Source: DASVTR01 sp036382855 | Lineage (GTDB): Bacteria; Acidobacteriota; Blastocatellia; Pyrinomonadales; Pyrinomonadaceae | Assembly (NCBI GenBank): GCA_036382855.1 | Contig: DASVPO010000024.1 | Span: 124,001-188,000, forward strand | Length of the DNA: 64,000 nt | Reading direction: 5' to 3' | Shown: piece after piece, positions 26,395 to 36,206 of the stretch | Layout: each line of letters opens with the position of its first letter | Position numbering within the stretch: position 1 is the first letter of the stretch | Notes under the pieces: generated by a model | The model's input: the letters and a program-made list of their open reading frames with translations, nothing else | Told to the model about the DNA's origin: nothing | Database searches by the model: none | Program-made: the position numbers and the translations under genes

Positions 26395-26433
26395 GATGAA
26401 GGCGACGCTTCTCCGGCGTCGCCTTCATCTTTT
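26395..26433 (+). terminator. Intrinsic terminator after the pckA fragment
   Basis: Perfect 14-base stem GATGAAGGCGACGC (26395-26408) with 26416-26429, 7-base loop, followed directly by TTTT. Typical rho-independent form. It may also serve the leftward transcript of the next gene. Confidence 0.85.
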
Positions 26434-26439
26434 GCCGGT

Positions 26440-27375
26440 TCAATCAACGTAGATTGAGACTGTCAGGAGCTTTAGTTGTCCCTGATCTCTGATGATGTGT
26501 ATGGAGAAGGGCAGGAGGTTAACGTGGATGGCCTGCGTGCCTTGAGGGTAGCCGTATTCGCCTTCATCAAGGGTGACAGGGTCGAATGCGGGTCGAGCCT
26601 GCCGGGTGTCTGTGTCGTCGTTGTTGGGCGCAACTATTGGAAGAGTTGCGAGCCGCTTGCGCATGAGTTCGCAGGTCTTCTCTAAGGTTGTCGAAACGCC
26701 GTTCAGTTGACGAGAATTTTTGATGATTTCCATCTCGTTTTTTCCGGCTGCGCTGTCGTCGCCAGCTTCCGTCGTCGGGTTCGCAGGCGGCGTCGAATCT
26801 CGGCCCTGCGGAGGCTGATTCCCGTCTTCTTCTTTTGCGGTTGCATCTTTTTCATCCTTCTTAATATCTTTCGCAAGCTCAGCGATAACAGGGTCGCTGA
26901 GCAGCACGTTGAGTATCTCCGGCGTCAGTGCATTGTGAAAATCCAACTCATCTTCGTCGCCTTCAGTCTGCTGCCTGAGCTTCGCAACCGTTCTGGAAAT
27001 CTCATAGAACAGAGTGTAAAAGTTTAACGAAGCAACGTAGTAACGCCGCAGTTCAGCGGGGCTTGCCGTCGCAACCAGCGCTTTGTCCAAGAAGACCCAA
27101 GGCAGCCATCCCGGAGGCGATTGCCGCAAGCGCGCCGTAAAATCGTTGACGAACATCTCGTCAACGATTGGTCCAATATCGTGCGTCGTCTTCAGCCGCT
27201 CGACGAAGCGCGCGGCCAGTTCGCGTGCTTCTAATTCTTCTTCCGGCGTGAGCCGCACCTCATCCTTGAAGGCAACAGCGCGCAGATTCTTTGCGCGTGT
27301 GCCCTCTGGATGGACGGCTGTTGCCAGAGATATTGCGAGGATGAGCAGGAATGATATGATGTGCCGCGCGTTCAT
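26440..27375 (-). CDS. Secreted protein, function unknown
   Basis: 311 residues from ATG 27375, chosen because the signal peptide (HIISFLLILAISLATAVHPE) begins directly there; GGAGG lies about 14 bases upstream. The mature part is helical (about 30-170, with LTPEEELEARELAARFVERL), then an acidic Lys/Glu/Asp/Pro-rich stretch (about 175-215), then a C-terminal domain ending in a beta-rich VNLLPFSIHIIRDQGQLKLL. No motif recognised. The gene is 58 bases downstream of another secreted unknown and may form an operon with it. Confidence 0.7.
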   Translation of the reverse strand: MNARHIISFLLILAISLATAVHPEGTRAKNLRAVAFKDEVRLTPEEELEARELAARFVERLKTTHDIGPIVDEMFVNDFTARLRQSPPGWLPWVFLDKALVATASPAELRRYYVASLNFYTLFYEISRTVAKLRQQTEGDEDELDFHNALTPEILNVLLSDPVIAELAKDIKKDEKDATAKEEDGNQPPQGRDSTPPANPTTEAGDDSAAGKNEMEIIKNSRQLNGVSTTLEKTCELMRKRLATLPIVAPNNDDTDTRQARPAFDPVTLDEGEYGYPQGTQAIHVNLLPFSIHIIRDQGQLKLLTVSIYVD

Positions 27376-27433
27376 AGTAGAGACATTTACCTCCGCCCGT
27401 TGAATAATACGTTGGAAGACAACCCTCTTTGCT

Positions 27434-27931
27434 TTATTCATCAACGGGGAGTGCGCGCACAGCCTGCATGCGTTTGACAATCTGCCTTGAGATGTCTTCG
27501 GCGGCCACGAGGCCGTTGATGGCTACGACCTTTCCCTTGACGATGACGATGCTCGATTCGCGGTCAACGATGCTGAAGATGTAGTTGAGCGCCTTGCGAT
27601 GAATCTCCAGCACGAGGTCTGCTTTATCCATGTCCTTGATGAAGGCGAGCCGCCACTGTTGAAAATCAGGCAACTTGTCGAGCTTGTATTCGAGATATTC
27701 GGCATCAATGTAGTCATTGGGCCGTATGTAGATGGTGCGCGCGGCGCGCAGCAGGCTGGCGGGGTTGGTTTCCGGCTCGCTGCCGGTAGTGCGCGAGCGG
27801 GTCGAATCAACGGAGTCTGAATAAGCAGCCCTGTTGTTTGTCGTCTGTGCGTGCGCGCTCGTGAGCGTTGCAATAGCGAGCATCAAAATCGAGAGGCCGG
27901 CTGATAATTTGAGTTGTGTTGTTCTTCGCAT
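27434..27931 (-). CDS. Small secreted protein, function unknown
   Basis: 165 residues with a clear signal peptide (LSAGLSILMLAIATLTSAHA, cleavage near residue 28). The mature part holds ARTIYIRPNDYIDAEYLEYK and a conserved-looking DKADLVLEIHRKALNYIFSI then VDRESSIVIVKGKVVAINGL, suggesting an alpha/beta domain that begins with a hydrophobic strand. Similar short secreted proteins are common in Acidobacteriota, but I cannot name the family. Start at ATG 27931, with AGGAGAAAAAG upstream. Confidence 0.7.
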   Translation of the reverse strand: MRRTTQLKLSAGLSILMLAIATLTSAHAQTTNNRAAYSDSVDSTRSRTTGSEPETNPASLLRAARTIYIRPNDYIDAEYLEYKLDKLPDFQQWRLAFIKDMDKADLVLEIHRKALNYIFSIVDRESSIVIVKGKVVAINGLVAAEDISRQIVKRMQAVRALPVDE

Positions 27932-28172
27932 TAAGACTTTTTCTCCTATCGTTGTCTTTCGCTAATCCATGTCCCCGCTCCGAGTGGGCAACAGTTGTGC
28001 CGGACTGTAAATGCTTGTTAAGCGAGAGTTGCCGCAGCCGTAGTTGCTGCGCCTGCCGCCGCGTCTGAGCGTCATCTGAAAGAAATTCCTGACAGCGAAG
28101 CGCGTAGGATTCGGCTATAATTAAAAGTCTTGAAAGCGGAAGCACCCGACAGAATTGGCACGAGTGAATCCT

Positions 28173-29912
28173 ATGACCGACCGAGAGAAAGATTCAGGCG
28201 ACGAGAGCGGAGCGATTGCTGGCGAGGAGGCAAGCCGGATGTTTGAGCCGTCGCCTGCTCTGATAGACCATGCTGAAAGCGCTGCGACGCTGCACACCGT
28301 CACGGAGATGGTGCGACGGACGATGCGCGCAGACACAACCAGCGTCGCAACGTTTTCTCTCGCCGAAAAAACAATTACGTGGAAAGCCCTGAGCGGCTTC
28401 TCTTCGCACACGGGCGCGGAGCAGGGAGAGGTCGTCATTGCGCTGCGCGGCGAGGTGGCAGAGCGCGCGGCAAAGGCCGGTGAGATAGTGATTCTCTATG
28501 GCATCGGCCAGAGCGAGGAGATTCCGGCCAGCCACTTTCCACTGCATAGCAGTGAAGGTGTGCGCGACCTTGCGCTTGTGCCGCTCAAGGCGCGCGGAGA
28601 GAGATTGGGCGCGCTCGCCGTCGGCTTCCGCACGCCCCACGTTTTTACGGAAGAGGAGCAGCAACTCTTAACGGCGCTGGCGGAGATTGCAGCGCTGGCG
28701 CTGGAAAACGCGCGACTGCTGGAAACAGTCGTGACGGCTAAAACAATCTGGGAGCAGACCTTCGACGCGATTCCTGACGGCATCATCGTCCACGACGGGC
28801 AGATGCAGATTGTGCGTTGCAACGCACACGCGGCCGAGATGATGGATTTGCCGCTTCCGAAGGTGATAGGGCTCTCGTGCGCAGATGCTTTCGCGCGCCT
28901 TTTCGGCGAACGCGCAGCCGCTTATCACATGGGACAGGGCTTGGGCACAGCTTCATCCTTCGAGCTACAGGCGGAAGACGGGAGGCGTTATCTCGTGTCG
29001 GTCGCTCCGTTGACGAGCCTTGAATTGGGAGCAGCAAATCAGGAATCAACTAACCCCGGTTTATCTTCCCGGCAGCATGATTCAAAGTCGCAGGCAGTTA
29101 AATCAGACTCACGTTCTCCAGACAATAAGCCGAAGTCTTTCTGGAGCGTCATCACATGGAGCGATGTAACGGAACTGTCTGAGATGCAGGAACAGTTGTC
29201 GCGCTCGCGCAGGCTTGCAACCGTGGGCCAACTTGCGGCCGGTGTGGCCCACGAGATTAACAATCCTCTGGCGGCCATCAATACCTGTGCGGAAGCTACC
29301 CTGCGCGACATGCGTGAGACGCCGGAGACGGTCGCGCTGGCCGAGAGTCGCGAGTGGAACTATTATCTGGAAGAGATTATACGGCAGGTCTTCCGCTGCA
29401 AAGAGATAACGCGCGGTTTGCTCGACCTCGCGCGCCAGCGTCGCGCGCGGCGCGCACTCTGCGACCTCAACGCCCTCGTTGCCGAATCCGCACGGCTGAC
29501 AGAGCAGCGCGCTCAATTAGAGAGCGTCTCTGTCATCACGCACCTTGACCCTAACTTAGGTGAGATAGCGACGGACGGAGGAATGGTGAGGCAGATTTTA
29601 GACAACCTCTTGAGCAACGCGCTGGATGCTGTGGGTGAGAGCGGGCAGGTAACGATTTCCACTTTGCGCGCGGGCGAGCGCATCGCCATCGAAGTTGCCG
29701 ATAGCGGCCACGGCATCTCGCCCGAACTCTTAGTGCGCATCTTCGACCCGTTCTTTACGACGAAAGACCCAGGCAAAGGCTCCGGCCTCGGCCTCGCCAT
29801 CTGCTACACGCTGGCCGAAGCGCTCGGCGGCGCATTGACCGTCGAATCGAAGCAGGATGCAGGCAGCCGCTTTCGCCTCTGGCTGCCGCGTCGCGCTCCC
29901 GACAAAGAATGA
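28173..29912 (+). CDS. GAF/PAS sensor histidine kinase (NtrB-like)
   Basis: About 579 residues, no membrane helices, so a soluble kinase. Domains: GAF (about 30-190, with LALVPLKARGERLGALAVGF), PAS (about 195-290), HisKA with phospho-acceptor His360 in GVAHEINNP, and HATPase with N-box DNLLSNALDAV, G1 DSGHGIS and G2 GSGLGLAICYTLAEALGG. Together with the next gene (57 bases later), an NtrC-type regulator, it forms a sigma-54-linked two-component system. The signal is unknown. TTG 28155 is an alternative start; neither has an obvious ribosome site. Confidence 0.9.
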   Translation: MTDREKDSGDESGAIAGEEASRMFEPSPALIDHAESAATLHTVTEMVRRTMRADTTSVATFSLAEKTITWKALSGFSSHTGAEQGEVVIALRGEVAERAAKAGEIVILYGIGQSEEIPASHFPLHSSEGVRDLALVPLKARGERLGALAVGFRTPHVFTEEEQQLLTALAEIAALALENARLLETVVTAKTIWEQTFDAIPDGIIVHDGQMQIVRCNAHAAEMMDLPLPKVIGLSCADAFARLFGERAAAYHMGQGLGTASSFELQAEDGRRYLVSVAPLTSLELGAANQESTNPGLSSRQHDSKSQAVKSDSRSPDNKPKSFWSVITWSDVTELSEMQEQLSRSRRLATVGQLAAGVAHEINNPLAAINTCAEATLRDMRETPETVALAESREWNYYLEEIIRQVFRCKEITRGLLDLARQRRARRALCDLNALVAESARLTEQRAQLESVSVITHLDPNLGEIATDGGMVRQILDNLLSNALDAVGESGQVTISTLRAGERIAIEVADSGHGISPELLVRIFDPFFTTKDPGKGSGLGLAICYTLAEALGGALTVESKQDAGSRFRLWLPRRAPDKE

Positions 29913-29968
29913 TGAGAAAAGTTCTGACTCTTCGTTAGCGTCTATCGCATCGAAGTATTAAGAAGCCT

Positions 29969-31387
29969 ATGAACAAACGTGTCCGCATTCTCTTAGTTGA
30001 CGACGACGACCTGCTGCGCAGATTGGTGACGAGCCAGCTTGCGCGCTCAGGCTTTGATACGTCTGCGGCTGCAAGCGGGCAGGAGGCTCTGGATTTTTTG
30101 CTGCAAACGGATTGCGATGTCGTGTTGCTCGACATACAGATGCCGGGTTTGTCCGGCCTTGAAGCCCTGCGCGCAATCCGCCGGATGGAAGACGCGCCGG
30201 AAGTTATCATGCTCACAGCCGATACGTCGCTTGCGACAGGCATCGAAGCCATGCGCCTCGGCGCTTACGATTATTTGACGAAGCCCGCGAGCCTCGACGA
30301 GATGGAAGCAGTCATCCGCAAGGCCCACGAGAAGAGAAGATTGATTCGACAGAACGCGGGCCTGCGCGCGGCCGTGCGTGAGCCTGCGTTTACGGATGAA
30401 GAGAGTGGGCCCATTCCTGTTTACAGAAGCGCTGCGATGTCCGGCATCATTGCGCAGGCCGAAACAGCCGCACGCGTTGATTCGACGCTGCTGATTACGG
30501 GCGAATCTGGAACGGGCAAAGATGTCCTCGTGCGCTACATTCATGCGCGCAGCACGCGGCGCGAGATGCCCATCATCAGAGTCAACTGCGGCGCGCTGCC
30601 GGATACTCTGTTTGAATCGGAATTCTTCGGCCACGAGCGCGGAGCATTCACGGGCGCAAACAGCCTGAAGCGTGGCCTCATTGAAGCGGCTGATGGCGCG
30701 ACACTCTTTCTTGATGAGGTTGGCGAAACGCCGCACGCGATGCAGGTCAAGCTTCTGCACTTTCTGGAAGAGGGACGCTTTCGTCGCGTCGGCTCGACGC
30801 GCGACCAGAGCGCCGACGTGCGTGTTATCGCAGCCACCAACCGCAATCTTCAGCAGGACGTTCAGGACGGAAGGTTTCGTGCAGACCTCTTTTATCGCCT
30901 CAACGTAGTCTCGCTGCACGTCCCGCCTCTTCGTGAGCGCGCGGAAGACATCCCCGTGCTGCTCGAACATTTTCTAACGCTCTATCGTCAGCGCTTCAAT
31001 CGTCCCGCGCTCAACCTTTCAACGGAAGCTCGCCGCCAGCTTGAGGCGTATGATTGGCCCGGCAACGTGCGCGAGTTGCGCAACTGTCTTGAGCGCGCCG
31101 CAGCGCTCGCCTCCACCGATATGATTGAAGCCGCGCAGGTCTTGCCGGCAGTTGAAGCAGGTCAGGAGACGAAGGACAACGCTGCTTTACAAACCATGAG
31201 CTTGAAGCCGACTGCTCCTGTCACGCTGGAAGAACTTGAGCGCCAGCACATACTGCGCGTGCTGGATGAAACTAACGGTAATCGTGAGCGCGCGGCGGCC
31301 GTGCTTGGCATCTCTGCGCGCACGCTCTATCGCAAGCTGCGCGAGTATGAACGAGACGCGGGCGCACATGGCAGCGCGGGCGAGTAA
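29969..31387 (+). CDS. NtrC-family sigma-54-dependent response regulator
   Basis: 472 residues with the three classical domains. Receiver (1-120): acidic pair in LLVDDDD, phospho-acceptor Asp in VVLLDIQMPG, Lys in YLTKPA. AAA+ (about 145-375): Walker A GESGTGKD, the sigma-54 contact loop GAFTGA, Walker B ATLFLDEVGE and arginine-finger region FRADLFYRLNVV. Fis-type HTH at the C-terminus (NRERAAAVLGISARTLYRKL). It activates sigma-54 promoters when phosphorylated by its kinase, presumably the preceding gene. Targets are not identifiable here. Confidence 0.95.
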   Translation: MNKRVRILLVDDDDLLRRLVTSQLARSGFDTSAAASGQEALDFLLQTDCDVVLLDIQMPGLSGLEALRAIRRMEDAPEVIMLTADTSLATGIEAMRLGAYDYLTKPASLDEMEAVIRKAHEKRRLIRQNAGLRAAVREPAFTDEESGPIPVYRSAAMSGIIAQAETAARVDSTLLITGESGTGKDVLVRYIHARSTRREMPIIRVNCGALPDTLFESEFFGHERGAFTGANSLKRGLIEAADGATLFLDEVGETPHAMQVKLLHFLEEGRFRRVGSTRDQSADVRVIAATNRNLQQDVQDGRFRADLFYRLNVVSLHVPPLRERAEDIPVLLEHFLTLYRQRFNRPALNLSTEARRQLEAYDWPGNVRELRNCLERAAALASTDMIEAAQVLPAVEAGQETKDNAALQTMSLKPTAPVTLEELERQHILRVLDETNGNRERAAAVLGISARTLYRKLREYERDAGAHGSAGE

Positions 31388-31429
31388 ATCTGGTTCGAGT
31401 CGGATTTTCAGCGTTGAGGTTAGACAGCT

Positions 31430-31837
31430 ATGAATCTCTTTGTTTGCTTCTCTCTGTTGTTCCTGATGACGGGTTGGACCGCAGACCCTTCATCCAAGGT
31501 TAAGCGCGCGGAGCTTGGTCGTGAGTTTACGCTCAAGGTAGGCGAGCAGGTCGGTATCAGGGAAGAGGGCCTGAAGATCTCTTTCAGCCTCGTCAAGGAA
31601 GACTCGCGCTGCCCTAAGGGCGTGAACTGCATCTGGGCCGGCAACGGCAAGATTCTTTTGCAGGTCAGCAAGGGCAGAGGCAAGGCCGCCAGTGTCGAGT
31701 TGAATACGGGCATCGAGCCGCGTCAACTGCGCTTTCAGAATTACAATATCAAGCTCATCAACCTTGACCCATATCCTGAGAAGGATGTCACCAACAGGCG
31801 CGAACGTTATGTCGCGACCCTTGTGGTCAGCAAGTGA
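31430..31837 (+). CDS. Secreted protein with RCPxGVxCIWAG motif, function unknown
   Basis: 135 residues; the N-terminus MNLFVCFSLLFLMTGWTADP is a likely signal peptide. The mature domain is beta-rich and contains SRCPKGVNCIWAGNGKILLQ; its two cysteines could form a disulfide. I recognise this motif from small secreted proteins of Bacteroidota and Acidobacteriota without an assigned role. It is 42 bases after the regulator gene. Confidence 0.72.
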   Translation: MNLFVCFSLLFLMTGWTADPSSKVKRAELGREFTLKVGEQVGIREEGLKISFSLVKEDSRCPKGVNCIWAGNGKILLQVSKGRGKAASVELNTGIEPRQLRFQNYNIKLINLDPYPEKDVTNRRERYVATLVVSK

Positions 31838-31876
31838 AGCGTTGTGAGTTTTCTTGAAGCGTGAAGGTGCATAACA

Positions 31877-32617
31877 ATGGCAGACGAGAAGCCACCCGAG
31901 TTCGTTCCGGCCAACGAGCTTGAAAAGTTGTTTGCAGCGGCGGCACTAGACCCCACGCAGCGCCCTCGCTTCTACCGCGAACTGCTCGATGGTGAAGTTT
32001 TCTTCCTCGCCATCTACGACGAAATCGGTGTCCGCATTCAACCAGTGATGCAGGGCGAGAAAGAGGTCGTTCCCATCTTTACATCGCTCGGCCGGTTGGA
32101 GACATTCGCGCGGGCGATAGGTCTGGAAGATTTCAGGCATGAGCATGGAGGCGGCCGCGAGGTGTTGACCATCCTTGACGGCGCGCACGTCGTTCTCAAC
32201 GTGGGCGCTGCTTACGGAAAAGAGTTTGAGCCGGATGAGGTGCGCCGTATGCTCGACGGCTCGGAGATGAAGAGACTGAAAATCATCGGCCTTTATCCCG
32301 ACGCGCCGCTGCTCTTTTCGCAACCGGCCAACTACCCGCAGGAGATGATTGAAGACCTGAAGGCTTCCTTCGCGTTTCACAACTGGGTCGAGGTCGCTTA
32401 TCTGGCCCAACTTCATCAGCCCGAACAGCGTCAGTTGCCGCAGTTTATCATCGCAGTCGGAGCGGATGAGAACTACGACCCGACCGAAGCGATGGAGATT
32501 GCCGAAGAGAGTCTCGCGGAAGATGAGTTTATCACCTTCATCAGGCTCGGCGACGACGTGATCTCCAACTTCCTGCGGGAGAACGTTGAGCCTTTCTATA
32601 CGCGCGCCAGAGATTAG
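31877..32617 (+). CDS. SseB-family protein
   Basis: 246 residues, soluble. The N-terminal half (FVPANELEKLFAAAALDPTQ, RFYRELLDGEVFFLAIYD, PIFTSLGRLETFARA) fits the SseB N-terminal domain; the C-terminal half (HNWVEVAYLAQLHQPEQRQL, then FIIAVGADENYDPTEAMEIA) fits the SseB C-terminal domain. The biochemical role of the family is not settled; SseB was named for enhanced serine sensitivity, and immunity/type VII-linked homologues exist. Here it stands alone. Start at ATG 31877, preceded by GTGAAGGTGC. Confidence 0.8.
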   Translation: MADEKPPEFVPANELEKLFAAAALDPTQRPRFYRELLDGEVFFLAIYDEIGVRIQPVMQGEKEVVPIFTSLGRLETFARAIGLEDFRHEHGGGREVLTILDGAHVVLNVGAAYGKEFEPDEVRRMLDGSEMKRLKIIGLYPDAPLLFSQPANYPQEMIEDLKASFAFHNWVEVAYLAQLHQPEQRQLPQFIIAVGADENYDPTEAMEIAEESLAEDEFITFIRLGDDVISNFLRENVEPFYTRARD

Positions 32618-32900
32618 CCTGCAACACACCCCGGATTAACCTGCAACGCGACCTTCAACCGTCTCCTGATTGACTGACAAAACGTCAGCCGCCTGACAAA
32701 ATTTCAGCCCCGGCTGTCAGTCTCAGCCCTACAAGCGCCCCGCAGCCGCACTTCATCGTTACAGCATAAGTCCTCTTAGTTCAGCGTTTAAGGCTTCTCC
32801 CTGTGTGCTCCTGAAGCGACGGCACGGTGCTTGTTAGGGTGCTCACTCGTGGGCACCTGTGTTTTCCAGTTGCCGAGTTTAGCTGAAAAGGGAGCAAGGG

Positions 32901-33302
32901 ATGGCACGGGTGATGATTTGTGACGACGATTGGACCACGGCTGACCAGCTTGTAGCGGCGCTTGTCGCGGCCAAGCACGATGCCACGACCTGCCAACACA
33001 CGATGGATGTTTTGCGCGAGGCCGTCGGCGGACAGATTGACCTTATCGCCTTCGGACTCGACATGCCGGGTTTTGGCGGCACAAGTGCTATCGAAGTTAT
33101 TCAGGAACTCGCTCCAGACGTTTTGCTCATCGGATTACACAAGCGCCCATCGGAAGTCATGCGCACGGCCGCGCACGCACGCCTTGCGGCTGTTCTGCCA
33201 CGTCCCGTTGCAGTTGAGACTTTCATGTATGCCGTCGCGCGCGCTCTCGAAACAAGAGAGATGCGTGCGTCATCTGTTCTCAGATACGCATCCCGCTCGT
33301 AA
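32901..33302 (+). CDS. Degenerate receiver-domain (pseudo-receiver) protein
   Basis: 133 residues forming one receiver fold without an output domain. The N-terminal acidic residues are kept (MICDDDW). Aligning LIAFGLDMPGFGG with the usual LLDxxMPG places Gly at the phospho-acceptor Asp, and the only Asp is two residues late; the conserved Lys is Arg (LPRPVAVE). It is therefore likely phosphorylation-independent or regulated otherwise. 283 bases upstream have no gene. ATG 32901 has AAGGGAGCAAGGG upstream. Confidence 0.8.
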   Translation: MARVMICDDDWTTADQLVAALVAAKHDATTCQHTMDVLREAVGGQIDLIAFGLDMPGFGGTSAIEVIQELAPDVLLIGLHKRPSEVMRTAAHARLAAVLPRPVAVETFMYAVARALETREMRASSVLRYASRS

Positions 33303-33355
33303 AAACCTTTCGCTCTATCCTCCTCGCCCTGAGCGGGGAATCAATCTAGGAGAAA

Positions 33356-33886
33356 ATGATGAAGAAGCTAAGTAAAAATTTTCGCGCACTGCCCGTGGTC
33401 GTGCTCTGCCTGCTGGTCGTAGGCGGCGCAGCGGCCTTCGCACAGAGGCAGTACACTTCGCAGGCGTCGAACAAGCGCCCGGAAGTCAAAGTCCAACTCT
33501 CCGGCGCGGTCGAACGCAAAGAAGGTCGCCTGCCGGTTGAGAAGGTCGCTTCCGTTTTGCCGGGAGAAACCCTGGACTGGACCATCACTTCCGAAAACGA
33601 AGGCACTGCTCCGGCTCACCAGTACAAGACCGTCGGACAGATTCCGCAGGGCACGACGTTCATCGCCGGTTCTGCGACCGCCGACGGCACAGCCTCCGTC
33701 ACCTATAGCATTGACAACGGTCAGACCTACTCGAAGCAGCCGACCATCGAAGAGAAGCAGCCTGACGGTTCAATGAAGCGCGTCGCAGCTCCCGTCTCGA
33801 TGTACACGCAGGTGCGCTACGAGTGGGCCGATGCGCTTGCAGACGGCGGCAAGCTGATGGCTTCCTACAAAGTGCGCGTGAAGTAG
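33356..33886 (+). CDS. Secreted DUF11-type single-domain protein
   Basis: 176 residues with a signal peptide (LPVVVLCLLVVGGAAAFAQ) followed by one DUF11-like beta-sandwich: PGETLDWTITSENEGTAPAH, IPQGTTFIAGSATADG, VTYSIDNGQTYSKQ, and the C-terminal strand ASYKVRVK. The C-terminus resembles the ends of the next DUF11 proteins in the cluster. AGGAG precedes ATG 33356 (ATG 33359 is equally possible). First of five consecutive secreted genes on the same strand. Confidence 0.85.
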   Translation: MMKKLSKNFRALPVVVLCLLVVGGAAAFAQRQYTSQASNKRPEVKVQLSGAVERKEGRLPVEKVASVLPGETLDWTITSENEGTAPAHQYKTVGQIPQGTTFIAGSATADGTASVTYSIDNGQTYSKQPTIEEKQPDGSMKRVAAPVSMYTQVRYEWADALADGGKLMASYKVRVK

Positions 33887-34019
33887 AGCTTCACCTTCCG
33901 GCTCCCGAACCCCGTAGCACCCGAACCCGGAGCCAGACCCCCGCGCCCTTGCACTGCTGTCACACCCCGCAAGAGAGTGGGCAGTTCCGCACCCATCCAA
34001 ACTTATTAGAGGAATCGAA

Positions 34020-36170
34020 ATGAAGACTAGATATTGTTCCCCCACGAGAAGAAGCACGGGGCTGTGGCGTCTGCTCAGCCTGCTGGCGCTCACTTGTGCT
34101 TTCGGCGCGGCGGCTCTCGCACAGCAAACGGCGGGCGGCACGCAGATTTCAAACACAGCTACAGCCAGCTATGAAGACGGCGGCGGCACTCAATACAACA
34201 CGACCTCGCTGCCCGTCGTCGTCACGGTCGCCAACGTGGCCGGACTCGCGATTACGCCCGACGGCGGTAGCGGCTCGGTCGTCGCCGGCAACACCAATGC
34301 CTCGGTCGTTTTTACAGTCACCAACACCGGCAACTTCTCCGACACCGTGACCTTTCAGGCTAACGGCGCGAGCCTCGTCGTTGGCGGCGCTATCAATTTG
34401 ACCAACGTGACGCAAGCCTTCGTTGACGCCAACGGTAACGGCAGCTTCGACGGCACTGACGTTAACATCCTGACGAACCCGCTGCCTGTTACATCGGCCT
34501 CGGTCGCAGCGAATGGCAGCATCTCTGTCGTCGTTAAGTACAGTGTTCCGGCGAGCGCCACGGGCAGCATCACCATCCAGCTTGGCGACACGCCCGGCGG
34601 AGGCAACGGCGACAACGCCGTCGCGGACCTTTCCGCAAACGAAGTGCGCAACACGACGGCCGGCGTCAACGGCCGCTCCGAAGGACGCGGCAACTACAGC
34701 GTCTCCATTCTGGTTGATGCCACGCTTCAGACATACCTGACCGCTCCGGCTGGACCGATTGCCCCCGGCAGCGACATCACCTACACGCAGTTCCATACCT
34801 GCAACACAGGCACACAGGCCGCAGCCTCCATCACGCTCACGAACGCACCCGTCGGCTTCCGTACGGGCGTCTTCGAAATCGTGCCGGTACCCTTGCAGAC
34901 CTCGCTCGCTTCCGGGCAGACCTTCCCGGCGGGCACGCTCTACTCGACCGACGCTTTGACCGTCAGCCCCATCGTCGCTAACTGGTCAACCTCCGCGCCG
35001 GGCACGCTCAGCTCCGTTCGTCGCATCGCGTTTAATCGCGGCGCAACGCTCGCGGCCGGCGCTTGCACGACCGACCTCTCCTACAGAGTCACGATTGATT
35101 CAAACGCTAACGCCAACATCCCTGTGCTCGCCATCGTTGATTCCTTCGCGAACAACAGCTTCTCGAATCAGATTACAGACCAATCGGGCGACACGGTTGC
35201 GGGCGCTGGTAATGGCCGCGCAGACCTCAGCCCCGCCGGCAGCCTCCCGGACGGCAGCAACCTCTCGCAGCCCGGTAACGTTGACGGCGACGGTGTGTTG
35301 CTTCCGACCTTGATTGCCAGGCAGGGTTCTGTCCTGAATGGACCGAACGGCTTCCCCGCCGCCACCGGCCCGACCGGCACGACCAACGACGACTTCACCA
35401 ACAAGAGCGTCAACACAGGCATCGCCGGAATCCCGCCGGGCGGCAACACCAACGCCAGCGGCGTCGTCAACTTCACCAACACCGTGCAGAACACCGGCAA
35501 CGCCGATGACATCTACACGCTCTCCGTGACGAACTTCGCGTCGCTGCCTTCCGCCACCGTGATTGTCATCACCACGCCCAACGGCACGGTCACTGTCAAC
35601 AGCGGTAATCAGGCTGGCAGCGTGCCGATTAACGTCGCGCGCAACTCGACGGCCAACTACACCGTGCAGGTCACGCTGCCTTCGGGCCAGACCGTGCTGA
35701 CCGGCTTCGACGTGGTGCTGCGCGCCACCTCGACCAACACGCCCGCCTCCGTCAACAACACGATTGACCGCACCTACACGGGCTTCATCCGTCTCGTCAA
35801 GCAGACGCCCGTGCAGGTCATCAACGGCACAGGCAAAGGCGGCCCGACCGACGCCGTTCCCGGCGCAGTCATCGTCTATTCCATCGCGTACGAGAACATC
35901 ACCGGCGGCAATGGCGCTGGCGCGAACAATGGACTCTTGACGGCCACCAACATTGTCATCTCCGAAGATGGCAGCGTTGGCACAAACAACTGGGCAACTA
36001 CGACCACGATGGTACTCGTGCCTGCTCCGTCCGATTCCAACGGCGGAACAATCACGGATGGGGCAACTGCTGGCGCTGTCACAGCGACCACTAACTTCCT
36101 CAAGGACACCATCGCAAGTCTTGCGCCGGGAGCCTCAGGCACGTTCACGTTCCGACGCGCTATCAAGTAA
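34020..36170 (+). CDS. Secreted DUF11 repeat protein
   Basis: 716 residues with a signal peptide (LLSLLALTCAFGAAALAQQ). The chain is low in charge and rich in Thr/Asn/Gly/Ala/Val, typical of surface adhesin-like proteins. Several beta-sandwich domains are visible: GTQISNTATASYEDGGGTQY near the N-terminus, VFTVTNTGNFSDTVTFQANG, a middle domain with VNFTNTVQNTGNADDIYTLS, and a C-terminal DUF11 (AVPGAVIVYSIAYENITGG) ending in FTFRRAIK. No anchor or sorting helix is seen at the C-terminus. GAGGAATCGAA precedes the ATG. Confidence 0.85.
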   Translation: MKTRYCSPTRRSTGLWRLLSLLALTCAFGAAALAQQTAGGTQISNTATASYEDGGGTQYNTTSLPVVVTVANVAGLAITPDGGSGSVVAGNTNASVVFTVTNTGNFSDTVTFQANGASLVVGGAINLTNVTQAFVDANGNGSFDGTDVNILTNPLPVTSASVAANGSISVVVKYSVPASATGSITIQLGDTPGGGNGDNAVADLSANEVRNTTAGVNGRSEGRGNYSVSILVDATLQTYLTAPAGPIAPGSDITYTQFHTCNTGTQAAASITLTNAPVGFRTGVFEIVPVPLQTSLASGQTFPAGTLYSTDALTVSPIVANWSTSAPGTLSSVRRIAFNRGATLAAGACTTDLSYRVTIDSNANANIPVLAIVDSFANNSFSNQITDQSGDTVAGAGNGRADLSPAGSLPDGSNLSQPGNVDGDGVLLPTLIARQGSVLNGPNGFPAATGPTGTTNDDFTNKSVNTGIAGIPPGGNTNASGVVNFTNTVQNTGNADDIYTLSVTNFASLPSATVIVITTPNGTVTVNSGNQAGSVPINVARNSTANYTVQVTLPSGQTVLTGFDVVLRATSTNTPASVNNTIDRTYTGFIRLVKQTPVQVINGTGKGGPTDAVPGAVIVYSIAYENITGGNGAGANNGLLTATNIVISEDGSVGTNNWATTTTMVLVPAPSDSNGGTITDGATAGAVTATTNFLKDTIASLAPGASGTFTFRRAIK

Positions 36171-36206
36171 AGCAGGTAAGCCTTATCTGCGCTGCTTGAA
36201 TGGTCG

